DNA of 64,000 nucleotides from Cordilura impudica (Eukaryota > Arthropoda > Insecta > Diptera > Scathophagidae), in NCBI GenBank assembly GCA_963682025.1, contig OY821520.1, forward strand, positions 83,791,465 to 83,855,464, written 5' to 3'. Below the pieces are notes generated by a model. That model saw nothing but the letters and a program-made list of their open reading frames with translations, ran no database searches and was not told where the DNA came from. Shown in pieces: positions 34,165 to 45,520 of this stretch. The translations under genes were made by a program, and so were the position numbers. Numbering within the stretch: position 1 is the first letter of the stretch; each line of letters starts with the position of its first letter.

Positions 34165-35880
34165 GATTTTAACTGTCAGGAAAGATCTCTGCGGGGAGTT
34201 TATTCCACATACGGCTAGTGCGACTGAAAAACGAATTCTCTCTGTAATGCGTTGTGCCGTCAACTGGACAATAGACTACAAACGGATGTGATCTACTAGA
34301 GAAGCGGGTAAAGCGAACCGCAACTCGAAACATTTCCCATGGTAATATCTATATAACAGTGCTACACAACCCACATTCCGACGGTGTTCCAATGAATCAA
34401 TAGAGTTGAATACCCTACTGTCATTGATGAGCGCCAACGCCCTCCTTTGTACACGTTCCAGTAGCTCCAAAATAAACTTTGAAGCTCCTGCCCATATATG
34501 GGAGTTGTATTCCATTTTCGGTCGGATGTAAGTGGTATAGATTTTAAGGAGATCAGAAGGAGTGAAGTAATTTTTAAACTGTTTTAGAAAACCAAGACAC
34601 TTAACTGCTTCTTTCGAAACTTGAAAAACATGCTCGTTCCAACGAACATCGCATTGAATTCTCATGCCTAGAGAGTATGCGATTCCTCAATACCTATACC
34701 ACCCATATATACAGATGACATTGTTGATTCCATGGACCTATGGGTCAACATACAGCATTGAGTCTTCAGCGCATTAAAATCAACCCTATTCGCTTTACCT
34801 CACTCGGAGATCGTTAACAGGTCTTGATTGAGTGTGTCATTCATTGTCTGCCTTTTGACCCCCAAGCTCCAAGAGGCTTGGCCTACAATTAAAGGAAAAT
34901 GAATGACAAATGCTGCTATCATCTGCGAAAGGTATATAGAATTAAAATTCCGACCAAGAAGGTCGTTCAGAAAGATAAGGAAAAGAGAAGGAGAAAGAAC
35001 GGAACCTTGGGGTACCCCTGAATTAAACTGAAACTCATTAGAAGAGACCCCATCAATAACAACACGTATTGTTCGGTCTCTGAGAAAACTCGATATAAAT
35101 CGAGAGAAGTTATAACCGACCCCAAATGCAATAAGCTTTGATATCAATGCACCGTGCCGCACACGATCGAATGCCTTGGAAATATCCAGAGCAACCACTT
35201 TACTTTCGCCAAAATTGGGAATGGATCGACTCCAGCGCTCAGAAAGTAGAGCTAACAGGTCTCCCATGGAATGATTTCTACGGAAGCCATACTGTCGATC
35301 ATTAAGAAGTGAATTGGCTTCTAGGTAGTTCACAAGGTGGAAACTGATCATGCTCTCCATCACCTTTGAGAGCGCAGAGCAGATTGCAAGTGCACGGTAA
35401 TTTTCAGAGTTATTAGCCGCACCCTTTTTAGAGATTGGTTGGACATTAGCAACTTTCCAGCAAGAGGGAAAGACTCCCGCATGTTACGAAAGGCTGAAAA
35501 GGCTGACCAATGGACTGGCTAGAGTCGAAGAGCACTGTTTCAGCACCAGTGCTGGTATACCATCCGGTCCTGAAGACTTATTAATGTTGAAATCCAAAAG
35601 AACATTTTTAACTGCACGTGATCGAAAGAATATTTAAGGCATAGTATAAGATGCACTTTCAAGTTCGGGCAGAGGTTGATCGCTATCCGGCACAAATTCT
35701 AATGTGTTGACAGTAAAGCGCGATATAACCGAATATCTCCATTAACTCTTTTTTTTCGTTACTGCTGTTACTTAATATCAGCTGATGACATAGGTCTGTA
35801 GCTGATTTACCACCACACAATTTACTTCCCAGCTTCCACCATGATACGGACCCCGATGTGTACGCGGTCTCCACGTTAAG
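34165..35880 (-). pseudogene. Non-LTR retrotransposon reverse transcriptase remnant, second family
   Basis: Read from high to low coordinates: SWWKLGSKLCGGKSATDLCH (35780-35840) as a linker, a block with traces of SGPDGIPALVLK (about 35530-35580), SLLNDRQYGFRRNHSMGDLL (35235-35310), VVALDISKAFDRVRHGALIS with the first catalytic Asp (35130-35200), SGVPQGSVLSPSLFLIFLND (34960-35020), then a frameshift that removes the YADD block, and CLGFLKQFKNYFTPSDLLKI..YTTYIRPKMEYNSHIW (34490-34600), RRNVGCVALLYRYYHGKCFE and a RTSRMWNKLPAEIF-like end near 34170-34215. Long open stretches mean it is younger than its neighbour. It is 5' truncated and the catalytic Asp pair is lost. Confidence 0.85.
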
Positions 35881-35929
35881 GGGAAAGTGAATGGCAGTGT
35901 TCGATTGTTAAAATTCTTTATTTTATATA

Positions 35930-36045
35930 AAATTCTTTTTTATATATTACTTTATGGGGTCGCAAATTCATTTTCCGATGCATTATAAACAGAATGACAA
36001 ACAGATATATACCCTCTGCACAGTGGCGCACAGTGTCTTGATTAC
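35930..36045 (+). mobile_element. mini-me-like tail fragment, group B
   Basis: CTTTATGGGGTCGCAAATTC, GCATTATAAACAGAATGACA and ATATATACCCTCTGCACAGT match the tail at 2170-2252. Only the 3' part is present. Confidence 0.55.
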
Positions 36046-36439
36046 CGCCTGTAGTCAATTTTATAGCTCAGATTTTGACAGAACAGCTGATAGAGGACAA
36101 AAGAAAGATATATGTATGTATCTATGGATAAATTTATGGTAGCAAACACTCAGCTCAAAAAGATCACCCCAAGAAGAAAAAATAATTCCATACTAATGCA
36201 CTGGATGTGATGAAAAATTGTATCAACGCTAATAAATTTAACACAGGGGTCTTAAAAACTTATTTTTTCATGTTCTTTTTCATAAGTAAAAATAGGATGT
36301 CATGAAGGTTGTCATAAATGATGATAAATTAAAATTGATATTGATTGTCTGAAATTACTTCTTAAGAGACAGAAACTCATCACACACAAAAGAGGATCGA
36401 TGGGCAAACTCAAGACGAAAATTTAAAACATATTCTGCT

Positions 36440-37410
36440 CAAACAGTTGAACTATGGGAGGTGTAGAGTAATTTGGGTGGAACAAAAGCAATTCGCATTA
36501 CTGTGGAGTGCACCGCTTTGCTGACACATTCGCACTCTTTTGTCAAAATTTTCCATGACCGTTTTACATAAATGTGGCTGAATTTCATTGATATAGCGTT
36601 GATGGGTGGTTATGCATTGTTTGCGTAAACTTTTGACTTCCAACAACCAAATAAAAAGAAATCCGACGGTGTTAAGTCCCACAATCTAGAAAGCCAATTC
36701 TGGTTACTTAAAACGAGAAAGTACACGACCAGCAAATATCTCATTCAGTAATTGGATCGTTTGACGGGCAGCATCTTCTTGACATCACAAGTGGTCCACA
36801 TCAATATCATCCAATTAGACAGAAATAATTTTTTTATTATGTCGCGATTCGACCACCACCAGTATCAGGCACTGATGTCTCCAACCCAAAAGCCGCACCA
36901 AACAGTGACAGAATATAGATGCATTTGTTTTTCAACAACCAATTGTGGTTGAATTGAACCCCAAATGCGGTAATTTCTACGATTAACGAAATCGTAAAGG
37001 TGAAAATGTGCTTTAGCATCCACTTGTTGATGTTCAATAATCCGTTCTACGAACTGTCTTCGCTGTGTGTGGTCTTTGGGCTTCAGTTCTTGTATCAATT
37101 TAAGTTTATAAGCGTGAGGAGTCAAATCTTCAGTGATTATACACTGTAGAGAGCATCTTAATATATGCAGTGCTTGTCCTCGATGCCGATTTTAAATTTC
37201 TGGCCTTTCACCCACACTTTTTCGCACTGCTTCGGTATTGAAATTTTGGACGATCAGTGAGTTTAGCATCATCAAATGTAACTATAGTTTGTACGAAACT
37301 TTCGAACTGTGGCCGCCAAACTTTCATTCCTATTGAAATATTGTTCAACTATGAAAACGCGTTACATTTTTTACTAACTCTAAACTGTTAGCGGTCAAAC
37401 TGTCTTTTGC
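36440..37410 (-). pseudogene. mariner/IS630-type transposase pseudogene
   Basis: Minus-strand reading gives an N-terminal KVWRPQFESFVQT-like HTH segment (37270-37330), LKLIQELKPKDHTQRRQFVE (37040-37105), VDAKAHFHLYDFVNRRNYRI (36950-37010) in which the usual first catalytic DEAHF is altered to DAKAHF, VVEKQMHLYSVTVWCGFWVG, then a degenerate middle, and WDLTPSDFFLFGCW-like and HQRYINEIQPHLCKTVMENF blocks (36540-36640). The family normally uses a D...D...D/E triad; the first is damaged and there are several stops. Same lineage as the deletion derivative at 43185-43800. Its inverted repeats were not identified. Confidence 0.8.
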
Positions 37411-37484
37411 TTATGGTTACCAACAATTTACTTTAAAATTGCGGTAAGTTTAAATCTTGAGTAAATTTTAGATCATCTTTACTT

Positions 37485-37870
37485 ATGTATAATATTAATA
37501 AGAAAGGCGAATGCTTGTGACCGATGTAAATTTCACAGTTTTACCCCGCCTTTGACTAAACATTCCTCATTTGAAAGGTATTTCTTTTTAGCTGTCCACA
37601 AGATTTACAGATTTTTACATTTTTAAATTTTTTTGGAGTAAAATGCATTTAAAATTGCTACTATTGTATAACGCAAAAAATGTATATGAAAAGCTCTGTG
37701 TTGGATTGAAAACTATTTATGGACATAAACCAATAACGACAATAACGCCATCAATATTTAAAAATTGTTGAATTGTGAATTGGCTAAAATATATTAGCAT
37801 ACCTTTAGGGTCTTATAAAATAATTTATTAAATGAAAAAATAAGATTTCCTAGAATTTGCACTTGAATTC
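37485..37870 (+). mobile_element. Non-autonomous Helitron, family 1, copy 6 (long variant, 3' truncated)
   Basis: Starts TATAATATTAATAAGAAAGG, contains GACATAAACCAATAACGACA and AATAACGCC like the copies at 22000 and 46380, and is cut after TAGAATTTGCACTTGAATTC, losing the 3' hairpin and CTAG. Confidence 0.75.
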
Positions 37871-39110
37871 CTTTTTACAAAAAAAAAAAAAGGAATTTAT
37901 CATGGAATTCTAAGCACAAACAAACGACTCCTTGCGTCATGTGAAAAGCCCATGTTAAAATCATGGCCGCAAATTCACATTTTAAACAAATCCGACTCAC
38001 TTCTCTCATTTGATTTAAAATTTCGAAAATTCTTGAATTAATTTTTATAAATTTTTTAATTTTATAAAAGGCCTAAAAATTCCTACATTTTTAAGACATT
38101 TCGTTTGGAATTTTTTGCAAACTTTGATATTTAATTCCCTTAAAGGCAAAATACTTTCTAAAAACACTTGATAACTTCAGCTTCATTAAACTTTAGACTT
38201 TCTGTAAATTTAAACCCTTTTTCAAAAAAAAAAAAAAAAACTCTTTTGCTTACTATAGTTTATTATACTAACAGTTAATAATTGGGCAATTTTCCACATA
38301 TTACACTTTAAGATTAACCTTTTTTTAAATTCTTTATAGTCTATCAAAACAAACTTTAATGGGAGTTGGAAAGAAAGTAAAGAAAAATTGAAAATTCAAA
38401 CCCCACTTGTTATTGCCAACTAAGTATACACACAAACTCAATTCGATAATGTCAAGTGACCATCCGTCCTCAAATGAACATTTCTTTATACGAGCAGCAA
38501 ACACAATTTGATTTTTGTTTTATTAAATTGGAATCTAAACAAATATTAAGAAAGAAAAAGACTTGAGATTTGTTTAGTAAATACTCGCAAAATACTTTTA
38601 GCATCGAAAATATAGATGATTATTTAGTTTAAATATGCACCCTATTAAAAGTTCTCATATCAAAAGGCAAATATAATCAAAACATACATACTCGTACAAC
38701 ACTCCTCATACTAATTAAGTAATTGGTTTTTGGAGTTGCTTTTTGGGTCGAAACATAATGAGATGCTATTGTAAAAACAAAGAAACAAATTATCCAAGTT
38801 ATCATAGTACTCGTACATATCAGATAAAACTTTAGCAAGAATTGTTTTCCCCATTGTTTTAATCGTTATTGCTTAAAAACTTTTTCTTTCCAACTTACTT
38901 CAGGCATCATTTAATATAAAAACTGTTCGCTAAGATTGTTAAATATTGATAAGTATTTTGCAGGACAGCTTCTGCTAATCGTTAACCATTACGGTTAATT
39001 AGATATAAACACTTTTTACATAATTTTGTTCATATGGGAAGATATCCTAAATCAAGAAGCAGCACAGTGTCTGAGTTTGAAATTTTAGGGCAGAGATCTG
39101 TAGTTATGTG
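37871..39110. other. A/T-rich spacer, nothing recognised
   Basis: Poly-A run at about 38225-38243. No supported gene or element. Confidence 0.45.
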
Positions 39111-39114
39111 TTTC

Positions 39115-39245
39115 TTTTAATAAAGCAAAATTCTTAACGCATTTGCTTCGAAAATTCATCTATATTCCGCAAGACAGGCTATGCAGCTGTTTTGGGTCAA
39201 GTCACCAACCATCATCAGTTACCAAATTTGGTAATTTCGATTATC
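39115..39245 (-). mobile_element. Penelope-like fragment with decayed hammerhead
   Basis: Minus strand shows GGTAA-CTGATGA-(hairpin region)-CCCAAAACAGCTG-CA-TAGCC. Relative to the intact motif, the G of GAAA is lost, the cleavage-site T is C, and stem I has mismatches, so cleavage is not expected. Downstream TTTTGCTTTATTAAAAGAAA matches the other copies. Confidence 0.65.
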
Positions 39246-39266
39246 GATTACTTGGTATATAAATAA

Positions 39267-40019
39267 ACAAGTAAGCACATAATATTCGGTCTAGACCGAC
39301 TATACGATACCCTATACCAAGGTTTGGAGACCCTATCTCTTCGGTCCAACTAATTCGATATAGAAAATAAGACTAAACCAAATTTGAGTGGCATTGTTAT
39401 AAATTGTTTTCGCTGCAGATTTGAAAAAGTTCATATCGAATGCTATATTTATATAGGGACTAGGTCGAAAAATGGACCGATCCTGAATATTTTTGGTAAA
39501 GTCACTTATATTTTGAAAAAATATACACAAACCAAATTTGAGAAAAATCTTTGCAAAATTTATGATTTTTGATAGATTTAAGTCCAGATCGGGAAGCAGC
39601 TCTATATGGGGCCTATGACTAAGAATTGTCCTATAGGGATTATTTTTGGACTGCTGATTAATGGATATAATAAATACATACAAGCCCGATTTGACTGAGA
39701 TCTATATGGTAATTTGGATCTTATGGTAATTTATGTCGATTTCATAGGGGTCATTTGTATGGGGACTAGGTCTGAACACGGACCGGATTTCACTAATTTC
39801 AATATGGTTCATCCTGTGGCCGAAAAAAGCTTATATGCTAAATTTCATCAAAATATATTCACATTTGCGACCTGTAGTTTGATTAAAAGGTTTACATGGA
39901 CACACAGACGGACGGACATCGCTACAATAAAAGATGGGTCAAGGTCATATATTTTTGGTAGTTATAAACAGCAGCACAAAGTCATTATACCCAAACCACA
40001 TTGTGGTATAGGGTATAGA
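39267..40019 (+). mobile_element. mini-me/DINE-1-like element, group A, copy 4
   Basis: ACAAGTAAGCACATAATATT, palindromic CGGTCTAGACCG, CGATACCCTATACCA, the shared interior, a minimal core ACAGACGGACGGACATCG (39904-39921), and tail CACATTGTGGTATAGGGTAT. Full length. Confidence 0.75.
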
Positions 40020-40033
40020 AATTATAAATTAAA

Positions 40034-40850
40034 ACAAGTAAGAAAATTATGGACGGTTTAGACCGACTATGCGATACCCTATATCATGCGTTTAGAAAAT
40101 TGGTCTTAGGTCCAACTAATTGGATATAGAAATAACCATAAATCAAATTTGAGCGGCATTGTTATTAATTTGTCCGCCTTCAGATATGAAAATGTTCATA
40201 TCGGATGCTATATTTATATGGGGACTGGGTGGAAAAATAGACCGAACTTGACCATATTTGATAAGGTCACTTATTTTTGGCAAAATCATATACATACACA
40301 TCAAATTTGAGAAAAATCTGTGCAATATTTTTGTTTTTGATAGGCTTAAGTGAAGATAGGGAAGCTGCTTTATTATAATCGGTCTATCACTAAGAATTGT
40401 CCTATAGGATTTATTTTTGGACTACTGATTAATGGATGTAATAAATACACACAAACCCATTTTGACCGAGATCTATTTGACAATTTGAATCTTATGGCAA
40501 TTTAAATCGATCTCATAGCGGTCGTTTGTATGGGGACAAGGTCTGAACATGCACCGATTTTCACCAATTTCAATAGCGTTCGTCATATGGCCGATAGAAA
40601 CTTATACGCCAAATTCCATTTAAATATTTTTATATTTGCAAACTTTACTTTGATTACATAGTTTACATGCACACGCCCATAGACGGACGGACGGATGGAC
40701 ATCGATAAATCGACTGAGAAATTGACTCTCAGAAATTGATTCTGAGTCGATCGATATAATAAAAAATTTGTCTGGATCAAATATTTTTAGTATCACAAAC
40801 ATCAGCACAAAGTCATTATACCCTGACCACATAGCGGTATAGGGTACAAA
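40034..40850 (+). mobile_element. mini-me/DINE-1-like element, group A, copy 5
   Basis: ACAAGTAAGAAAATTATGGA, GGTTTAGACCGACTATGCGA, shared interior, core AGACGGACGGACGGATGGAC (40682-40701), tail CACATAGCGGTATAGGGTA. It follows copy 4 in tandem after about 15 bp and is more diverged. Confidence 0.75.
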
Positions 40851-40929
40851 TACAAATACAAATTGTCCATTTCAGGACTATCACAAAAACATATATTGTA
40901 GTTTTCATATAGGACAGAGCTTAAATAAT

Positions 40930-41095
40930 ACAACTCATTGCTTGGATTCTCAGTAAGTTAGTTTGAACAAAGTTTTATCAATATAATTTTTTACCAAACA
41001 AACGATGTACTGCTTTTGGTTACTGATATAACCTATCATGCAGAATTTAGATGAATTTTTGAAACAATTACGCAAAGGTTTTTGCTTTATTAAAA
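40930..41095 (+). mobile_element. Penelope-like fragment with core-deleted hammerhead
   Basis: Aligns with 58385-58600 reversed (TGCTTGGATTCTCA; TTTTTACCAAACAAACGATG; TACTGCTTTTGGTTACTGAT). Stem I strands GGTTA (41018-41022) and TAACC (41029-41033) remain, but the sequence from the middle of CTGATGA through stem III is gone. Confidence 0.7.
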
Positions 41096-42351
41096 GTAAT
41101 AATAATGTGAGTAGTCTCATAAAAAATGGGCGGCACCAGACCAGTGGGCATGGCACTAGAATAAAATGTAAGTTTTTAATATCATATAACTGGAGTACTA
41201 TAAAAGTGAAAGCCTTGGAACTTTGAACTTGGAGTTCATAAGTTATCAACGTTGGTACTCGGAAAAAAATCGGTGGGATCAGATCAGTGGACGTGGCACC
41301 CCCATACAAAGTGAATATTAAATGTCATATATCTGGAGTACTGCAATTGAAAAAGCCTTGGACCATTGTCTGAGTTCATGAGTCATTAATCTGAGTAGTG
41401 TAGCAAAAAATGGGCAGGATCGTGCCAATAGGCGTGTCACCCACATACAAAGTATATACGTAATATCATATATAACTCGGGTATTATATAAGAAAAAGCC
41501 TTGGGACTTTGTCTGAGTTCAGAAGTTATTAATGTGTTGCCCAAAAATGGGCGAGATCCGACTTATGGGCGTGGAACCTCCTATAAAAAACATATGAAGT
41601 ACTAAAAAGGGCAGTCTTGAAACTTTTGACAAGTAGTGTAGTCGTGGAAAATATGGGCGAAATCGCCAAATTCAAAATAGCCAAAATCAAAAATCGCAAA
41701 AAACCAAAATCGCTAAAGCAAAACATCGCCAAAATCAAAAATCACCAAAATCAAAAACCGCCAAAATCAAAAATCGCACAAAACAAAAATCGCCAAAATC
41801 AAAAACGCAGAAAACAAAATCGCCAAAATCAAAAATCGACAAAACCGAAAATCGCAAAAGACAAAAATCGCCAAAATCAAAAAACGCCAAAATCAAAAAT
41901 CGCTAAAAAAAAAATCGTCAAACTCAAAAATCTCCAAAACCGAAAGTCGCGAAGAATAAAACTCGCCAAAACCGAAAATCGCGAATAACAAAATCGCAAA
42001 AATCAAAAATCGTAACAAACAAAAACCGCTGAAGTCAAAAATCGGCAGAATCAAAAATAGCTAAAACCAAAAATCAAAAGTTGCTAAATATCGGTAAAGC
42101 CAAAATCAAAAATCGCAGAAAACAAAAATCGCCAAAACCGAAAATCGCGAATAATAACAATCGCCATAACCGAAAATCACGAATATCAAAAATCGCCAAA
42201 ATGAAAAATCGTCAAAACCGAAAATCGCAAAAAACAAAAAACGCCAAAACCAAAAATCGCTAAATATAAATAAAATAGTTTTCTACAAAATGTATTCCCA
42301 GTTTTGATTTCGCTACGATGGGTGTAGCGAAGAGCACCGGGTTACTGCTAA
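41095..42351 (+). mobile_element. Helitron family 2, copy 2, with tandem units and minisatellite
   Basis: About four units of roughly 130 bp (41100-41640; phrases such as AAAAATGGGCxGGATC, GGCGTGGxACC and GCCTTGGxACTTTGTCTGAG) are followed by a 16-bp minisatellite (about 41650-42280; AAAATCGCCAAAATCA type). The 3' end has hairpin TTCGCTAC-GATGG-GTGTAGCGAA and CTAA before T (42348-42351). This matches copy 1 in order of parts. A Lys/Ile/Asn-rich frame at 41617-41988 is the minisatellite in translation. Confidence 0.7.
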
Positions 42352-42461
42352 TATATTATAAATAAAATCACTGAATCAGTTAAAATCATAACAAATTCTT
42401 TAAATAGTTTTAGTACTTTTAAATAAAATAAATTGGTTTATTCAGCACTGATATTAATAAG

Positions 42462-43177
42462 TACTAGGCAACTTTATTTTTCAACTTAGCCAATTAACAA
42501 ACCAACACTTTTTTGGTTTATTATTATTGTGAATGAAGATAACAAACTCATTAACAAACACATTAACAAATTTAATAAACACACACATAGCATATCGAAC
42601 CTGTACCTCTAAAGTGAGTCAACTCAAAATTTTGAATTTTCACTTTTTGCAAGAAAACGATACACAGTGGTTCTATCTATCCACTGTAAAAATCTTACGT
42701 CGATTTATCTGGTCTTTCGCATAAAAAATACAGTTGTAACCCTCTTTGTGTTAAACGAGTATCTTCTTTAGAATCCACTAAATAGACATATTTTAAATTG
42801 CACCCAAAAAACTTGTTATTTTTGATGATCACTGAAAAAATCGCAAAAACAACTACTGTTGTATACTTATTATACGCAATTCTTTACAATGAAACAACTG
42901 TTTTTTAATTTTATAGTAAATATTAAAAAAAAAAAACGTTTTTTGCCTCTACTGTAAATTTGTAAATTTTGTGTTGACTCACTTTAGCGGTACAGGTGCT
43001 AATAACAACTTTAAATGCAATTTACTCAAAATAAAGGAAAAATTTAAAAAATCTGTAAATCTGGTGAACAGCTAAAAAGAAATATCGTTCAAATAATATA
43101 CGTTTGGTCAAAATCGAGATAAAATGGTAGAACAAAACAACGATAACAAAAAATCGTATAGCCTATTAATATTATAT
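42462..43177 (-). mobile_element. Non-autonomous Helitron, family 1, copy 7, interrupted
   Basis: Family blocks TTCAACTTAGCCAATTAACA, CAACTTTAAATGCAATTTAC and AATCGTATAGCCTATTAATA. The 3' hairpin end is missing (starts CTAGGCAACTTT). A MITE at 42599-42997 sits in the middle. Confidence 0.75.
42599..42997. mobile_element. MITE with AAAGTGAGTCAAC-type inverted repeats
   Basis: Ends ACCTGTACCTCTAAAGTGAG and TCAACTCAAAATTT against the reverse complement ACCTGTACCGCTAAAGTGAG and TCAACACAAAATTT. About 400 bp, non-coding. TA dinucleotides sit symmetrically within the ends. Shares AAAGTG...CAACTCAAAATTTT with the MITE at 55812. Confidence 0.8.
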
Positions 43178-43184
43178 ATAATAC

Positions 43185-43800
43185 ATATTTTAAAATTTCT
43201 CATGATCAGTATAAAAATCATCATGAATAGATTCGCTTTGAAACAATGCTACGAAATTATCCAAATTTACTTTGAAAATCAGCCTTATTTCTTCAAAAGT
43301 GAAGTCGGAGCTCACGTTACAGTCAATGAAGATCGTTACCGCACCAAGGTCAATGATATTTTGTTTGAAAATATGGATGACATTGCTTCGGGCGAGATAT
43401 TGTTTTAACAGGATGGCGCTACCAGCCATACCACGACAGCAACCATCACCTTATTGAAGTAAAAATTTGGAAAGAAATAATTTCGAGAAATGGACCTGTC
43501 AATTGGCCTCGAAGGTCGTGCGATTTCACACCTCTCGATTACTTCCTGTTGGGCTACGTCAAGTCACTGGATTATGCTGATAAGCTAGCAACAATTGACT
43601 TCGTGGAGGCCAACATTGTTCGTGTTATTCGTGATATATGACCAACAATGTTCGAAAAAGTGGCGCAATGCGTCCACAATGCACTTCGTCAAGAATAGCC
43701 CGAAATCATTTTCAGATGTTAATGCCATGTATTGATCTTTCGTTCAAAATTAAATTTTTTGTGTTATTTTATACAATTTCAAGTTCTATCGGGCTTAAAA
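43185..43800 (+). pseudogene. Internally deleted mariner/IS630-type transposase
   Basis: Begins with an N-terminal block MNRFALKQCYEIIQIYFENQ (43222-43281), then jumps to FFKSEVGAHVTVNEDRYRTK, which belongs near the middle of the family's transposase. It continues to ASGEILF*QDGATSHTT (stop in place of Q, with the second catalytic Asp), a frameshift, SRNGPVNWPRRSCDFTPLDY (43482-43540, third acidic position), FLLGYVKSLDYADKLATIDF, and stop-interrupted ANIVRVIRDI and AQCVHNALRQ. The section with the first catalytic Asp is deleted, as in many defective mariner copies. Non-functional. Confidence 0.85.
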
Positions 43801-43914
43801 AAAATACTCTTAATTACTAGGAATAAGATAAGAATTCCAAATTGTTATTCGCACTACCAGTACCAGTTTTGGATAGAGGCCTCGATAGACGGCCCGATGG
43901 ATTTAAGAATTAAT

Positions 43915-44306
43915 AATCATTTAAAGTTGCTACTAACACATACATAAAACACAAAACTATATAATTTTGTTTGTGTGTTTAATAAATTTGTTAATGTGTA
44001 TGCAGAAATTGTATATCAAAAGCCCTGTGTTGAATTGTGTATTGGCTAGAATTGATTAGCATACTTTTAGGCTCTTATAAATTTATTTATTAACAAACCC
44101 ATTTATATATCTTCTGTGTGTTCAAAAAATATTTATAATGAAATTTAAAAAAAATTTCTTTAAATCATAATTTAATGAATTTTATTTCAACATTCATAAA
44201 TTTTTTATATGTGTAGATTTAAAAAATTGAAAGAAAAAAAAAATTAATATGAAAAATAAAAATTCCTAGAATTTTCACTCGAATTTAGAGTGCTGAGCTC
44301 TGCTAG
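43915..44306 (+). mobile_element. Non-autonomous Helitron, family 1, copy 8 (5' truncated)
   Basis: Starts inside the element at TTTAAAGTTGCTACTAACAC and ends CACTCGAATTTAGAGTGCTG, AGCTCTG and CTAG before a C. The hairpin has one mismatch. Confidence 0.75.
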
Positions 44307-44369
44307 CAGTTTTATTGTGATAAAAACAAAAAAAATTTGCTATTACGACAAGCGAATTTTATTAATTAT

Positions 44370-44810
44370 TGAGCCAAAATTCGGTTATTAGCTACATCGC
44401 AATTCGGTTGGTTGTAAATTCGGTAGGCACAATGTATATGTTTTCTTTGTGTAGCCATTATAAAGTGAAATCTACACATAGAAAACATATTCGCCAACCG
44501 AATTGCTCTAAAGTGCAACAACCGTATTTTCGATTGTATCAACAGAAATTTAACAGTATCTGCAAATTTTCTATTATGATAAAATATTTATTGTTAAGGC
44601 CATAGAATTGTTATCATAGTGAACCCGGAATTCGGTTATTAGCTTCATCGCAATTCGGTTGGCAGTAAATTCAGTAGCCACAAAGAATGTTTCCTTTGTG
44701 TAGCCATTTTAATGTGAAATATAGCCTTTTGTGTTGCTTACTGTTGACAATTTTGGTGGAGTATCAAAGATTTGCCGCAACCGAATTTAATAACTTCGAA
44801 TATTTGGTTA
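44370..44810. repeat. Repeat with direct duplication around AATTCGGTTGG
   Basis: About 44380-44473 and 44629-44719 are direct repeats (ATTCGGTTATTAGCT, TCGCAATTCGGTTGG, CTTTGTGTAGCCATT). The text between (CCAACCGAATTGCTCTAAAG, CAACCGTATTTTCGATTGTA) recurs at 61925-62115. At 44750-44810 a reversed group B mini-me head (ATCAAAGATTTGCCGCAACC) is seen. No coding function is visible. Confidence 0.55.
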
Positions 44811-45328
44811 GACAGACACCGGTAAAGCGACACGAGGTAAATTAGAGAAATAAAGTTTTATGATTAACTATAAAGCTTCCGTTGTTTCAAATTACCTGTC
44901 GCACTCTTAAACTTTGTTCATAAGCAGACATTTTCCATAATATATTGGTCTAATAAAATCAAATCCACGTTTTTATCATTCATCCACTGCAGATCTTGTG
45001 ATACGAATCGTATTTCTGGAAATTGTCTTCCAATTCACTTTTAGAAGTAGCTACAACCATTGGGGCCATCAATAGTGATTTTGTTTTCGTAGAAAACACT
45101 TCAACTAACAATTTTCCTTGAGATGTGCTTTTTTGTAGTTTTCATCCCACCAAAAATAGGGTCGACTTTAAAATTGAAGGAACTGAACAGTTCCACGGTA
45201 GGACTAAAACCACTTTCTTGAAAAATTTGGCCAGACGACATGTTAGAATTTAAGGTCATTCTGTAAATCTTTTGTTTCTCTCTTGCATTTGTTTTTTATA
45301 TATTTTTTGCTATATTTTCATCGTTAAA
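44811..45328. other. Spacer, nothing recognised
   Basis: No gene or repeat end is supported, although the base composition is slightly less A/T-rich than the surroundings. Confidence 0.4.
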
Positions 45329-45520
45329 TCTATAATATTAATAGACAAGGCGATTTCTTGTGACCGACGTAACTCTTTCAGTTTTAAGACGCTTTTGACC
45401 AAACATACCTCATTTGAAAGGTATTTCTTTTTAGCTATCCAACAGATTTGCATATTTGCACCGTCTGAAACATTTTTTTTTTTTTTTTTGAGTAAAATAC
45501 ATTTAAAGTTGATACTAAAG

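Noticed and set aside
41617..41988. Lys/Ile/Asn-rich open frame, and a CRISPR-like look of the regular repeats at 30165-30400 and 41650-42280
   Set aside because: Adjacent 16-bp units without unique spacers in a eukaryotic context: a minisatellite inside a Helitron.
44380..44719. Direct repeats as possible LTRs
   Set aside because: No gag/pol sequence, primer-binding site or TG...CA ends between or around them, and the spacing is only about 250 bp.
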